Shown piece by piece: positions 62,636 to 64,000 of a stretch of 64,000 nucleotides of DNA (position 1 is the stretch's first letter; every line of letters begins with the position of its first letter). Source of the DNA: Vibrio plantisponsor (GTDB lineage Bacteria > Pseudomonadota > Gammaproteobacteria > Enterobacterales > Vibrionaceae); NCBI RefSeq assembly GCF_013041605.1, contig NZ_JABEQC010000006.1, positions 186,001 to 250,000 of the forward strand, in the 5' to 3' direction. Both the position numbers and the translations under genes were made by a program. The notes beneath the pieces were generated by a model. The model searched no databases and was not told the DNA's origin. It saw only the letters and a program-made list of their open reading frames with translations.

Positions 62636-63454
62636 TTAAAGTTGTGTCTGGCCCTCAACCTCCTTTGCTGAAGGTTTCTCCGCTTCTAAACCTTTACCAA
62701 TAAAGAATTTGTAGCCAGCACCACCTACGCATGCGCCGATGATCGGAGCAATGATTGGCACCAAGAAATAAGGAATATCGCGTGCGCCAGTCATGGCAAC
62801 ATTTCCCCATCCTGCTAAATAAGCGAATAGTTTTGGTCCGAAATCACGTGCAGGGTTCATCGCAAATCCTGTTAATGGGGCTGTTGATGCACCGATAACT
62901 GCAACAAGAATACCGATTAATAGCGGAGCCAAAGCACCTCTAGGAACACCGTTACCATCGTCGGTCAAAGCAAGGATCAATGACATAAGTGTTGCGGTAA
63001 TAATGATTTCTACAAAGGCTGCTTGGAAAACGGAAATGGCAGGATGAGGATAGGTACTAAAAATACCGGCCAAGTAGAGACTCTCTTCAGAACCACGCAC
63101 CATATTGTTTGCCGTTTCATATGCGGTGAAAAGGTCTTTGTAAATTAGGTAACACATTGCAACACCAAAGAAAGCGCCCGCAGTTTGAGACAAGCTGTAA
63201 GGAATCACTTTACGTTTGTCAAAGTTCGCAAACAGCCAAAGGCCAATGGTTACCGCTGGATTCAAGTGTGCACCTGAGACACCTGCAGTTAGATAAACAG
63301 CTAGAGAGATCCCCAAGCCCCACACAATACAAATTTCCCACAAACCATAAGACGCTCCAGCGACTTTGATAGCAGACAAACAACTTGCACCAAAAAATAA
63401 AAATAGCCCAGTTCCGAAGAACTCAGATATACATTCGTTTCGTAGGTTACTCAT
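62636..63454 (-). CDS. Glycerol/propanediol uptake facilitator (GlpF/PduF type)
   Basis: Aquaglyceroporin channel for passive uptake of glycerol or 1,2-propanediol. The 272 residues have six membrane helices and two NPA boxes, SGAHLNPAVT (NPA 65-67) and GFAMNPARDFGP (NPA 200-202). R203 followed by D204 is typical of glycerol-conducting members. It could be pduF or glpF: no glpK lies beside it, and pocR and gldA do, which favours the pduF-like role. The start ATG follows AAGGAA. It is the first gene of a leftward series with gldA and pocR. Confidence 0.9.
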   Translation of the reverse strand: MSNLRNECISEFFGTGLFLFFGASCLSAIKVAGASYGLWEICIVWGLGISLAVYLTAGVSGAHLNPAVTIGLWLFANFDKRKVIPYSLSQTAGAFFGVAMCYLIYKDLFTAYETANNMVRGSEESLYLAGIFSTYPHPAISVFQAAFVEIIITATLMSLILALTDDGNGVPRGALAPLLIGILVAVIGASTAPLTGFAMNPARDFGPKLFAYLAGWGNVAMTGARDIPYFLVPIIAPIIGACVGGAGYKFFIGKGLEAEKPSAKEVEGQTQL

Positions 63455-64000
63455 GACATTATGTTCCTTTTTATAGAAATAAACGCTGCCTTATATAAGG
63501 TGTTTATTTAATTAAATATAAATATAACCCCTATTCCACGAAGCCAACTTACGGTTCATGAAATGAAAAACTTCGACATAAAGTATATTTTTTTAATTTG
63601 TTACTTTTTTGCCATCAATTCACACTTTATAGGTATTTTTTAAATACCCATTAATAAAAATACCCAAAATTAGATTAAATAACGTTTAATAACAACTACT
63701 TATATTACACAGAGAAAGGTAAAAAATTGCTTAGATTAATTTTCAATTATTGATACGGAAGTCCCATAAATCCGTTATTTATGACTAACTTCAAATTATT
63801 TGTAACTTTGCTAAATGTCACAAAAATAAACAATAAAAAAATAGCCAAATAGCAATTTTTTACCAATAGCCTATTCCTCATGAACCCTGAAATTACTTAT
63901 ACCTCCATTTTTAAAGTGCAATTTTTTCACATATAGCACTAATTAGTCGCAATTAAATCCCTCAAACTAAACCATTATTTTTCGTCCGACTTTTCTAATA
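63455..64000. promoter_or_regulatory. Long AT-rich region before the facilitator gene, right edge of window
   Basis: 546 bp with no gene on either strand. It contains motifs resembling the proposed PocR sites: 63849-63867 (reverse complement, 15 of 19 by hand) and weaker ones at 63715-63731 and 63915-63933. This fits the promoter region of a divergent operon starting to the right. Confidence 0.45.

Noticed and set aside
1..64000. Mobile elements, prophage, CRISPR arrays, toxin-antitoxin or defence genes
   Set aside because: No transposase, integrase, terminal repeats, spaced direct-repeat arrays or known defence domains were seen; all sizeable genes have metabolic, transport or regulatory matches.

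Overview
The window looks like a chromosomal segment of a marine gammaproteobacterium of the genus Vibrio or a very close relative. The evidence is the content and order of nagK, norM next to ribE, a TonB2-type operon (DUF3450, TtpC, ExbB2, ExbD2, TonB2, TPR protein), a ugp operon and a DUF3802 protein, together with moderate AT richness. I recall this nagK-norM-tonB2-ugp order from the large chromosome of V. cholerae, but I could not run a comparison. No tRNA, rRNA, CRISPR array, transposase or integrase was seen.

Layout. Positions 1-9.4 kb hold mixed housekeeping genes: nagK (cut by the window edge), a DTW-domain tRNA-modifying enzyme, a fatty-acid/sterol hydroxylase-like membrane protein, a chemoreceptor, an NlpC/P60 lipoprotein, DUF3802, a fructosamine-kinase-like protein with an altered catalytic motif, a small zinc ribbon, ribE and norM. 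Positions 9.4-17.3 kb hold a patatin-like lipase, a FhuF-like siderophore iron reductase and the six-gene TonB2 operon, both with Fur-box-like sites, then a lactate/malate-dehydrogenase-family enzyme of uncertain substrate. Positions 17.6-23.4 kb are a glycerol-3-phosphate uptake operon (ugpB-A-E-C, a DeoR-type regulator, glycerophosphodiesterase) with a CRP-like site. Positions 23.4-31.5 kb carry a YhcH-family protein, Dps, an M20 peptidase, a NUDIX-PAP2 fusion, a GNAT protein and a marR-emrA-emrB efflux operon with an inverted-repeat operator.

Positions 31.5-40.3 kb are a methylcitrate-cycle operon for propionate use (gntR-prpB-prpC-acnD-prpF-prpE), with repeated TGTCGACA sites upstream. 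Then come a 65-residue orphan protein behind a perfect CRP half-site pair, an EAL phosphodiesterase and a homocysteine S-methyltransferase.

Positions 43.4-59.9 kb are a 19-gene anaerobic (early cobalt insertion) cobalamin operon, cbiABCDETFGHJKLMNQO-cobQ-cobS-cobT. It has the gene order known from Salmonella but lacks cobU, and it is preceded by a cobalamin riboswitch. It is followed on the same strand, further upstream, by pocR, gldA and a glpF/pduF-type facilitator. This arrangement resembles the Salmonella cob-pocR-pduF-pdu locus, so a B12-dependent diol or glycerol dehydratase operon may start just past the right edge. The genes would then fit together: diol or glycerol enters by GlpF/PduF, PocR senses it and activates B12 synthesis, the dehydratase uses B12, and propionate formed from propanediol would enter the prp pathway. 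The dehydratase part is inference, because it lies outside the window.
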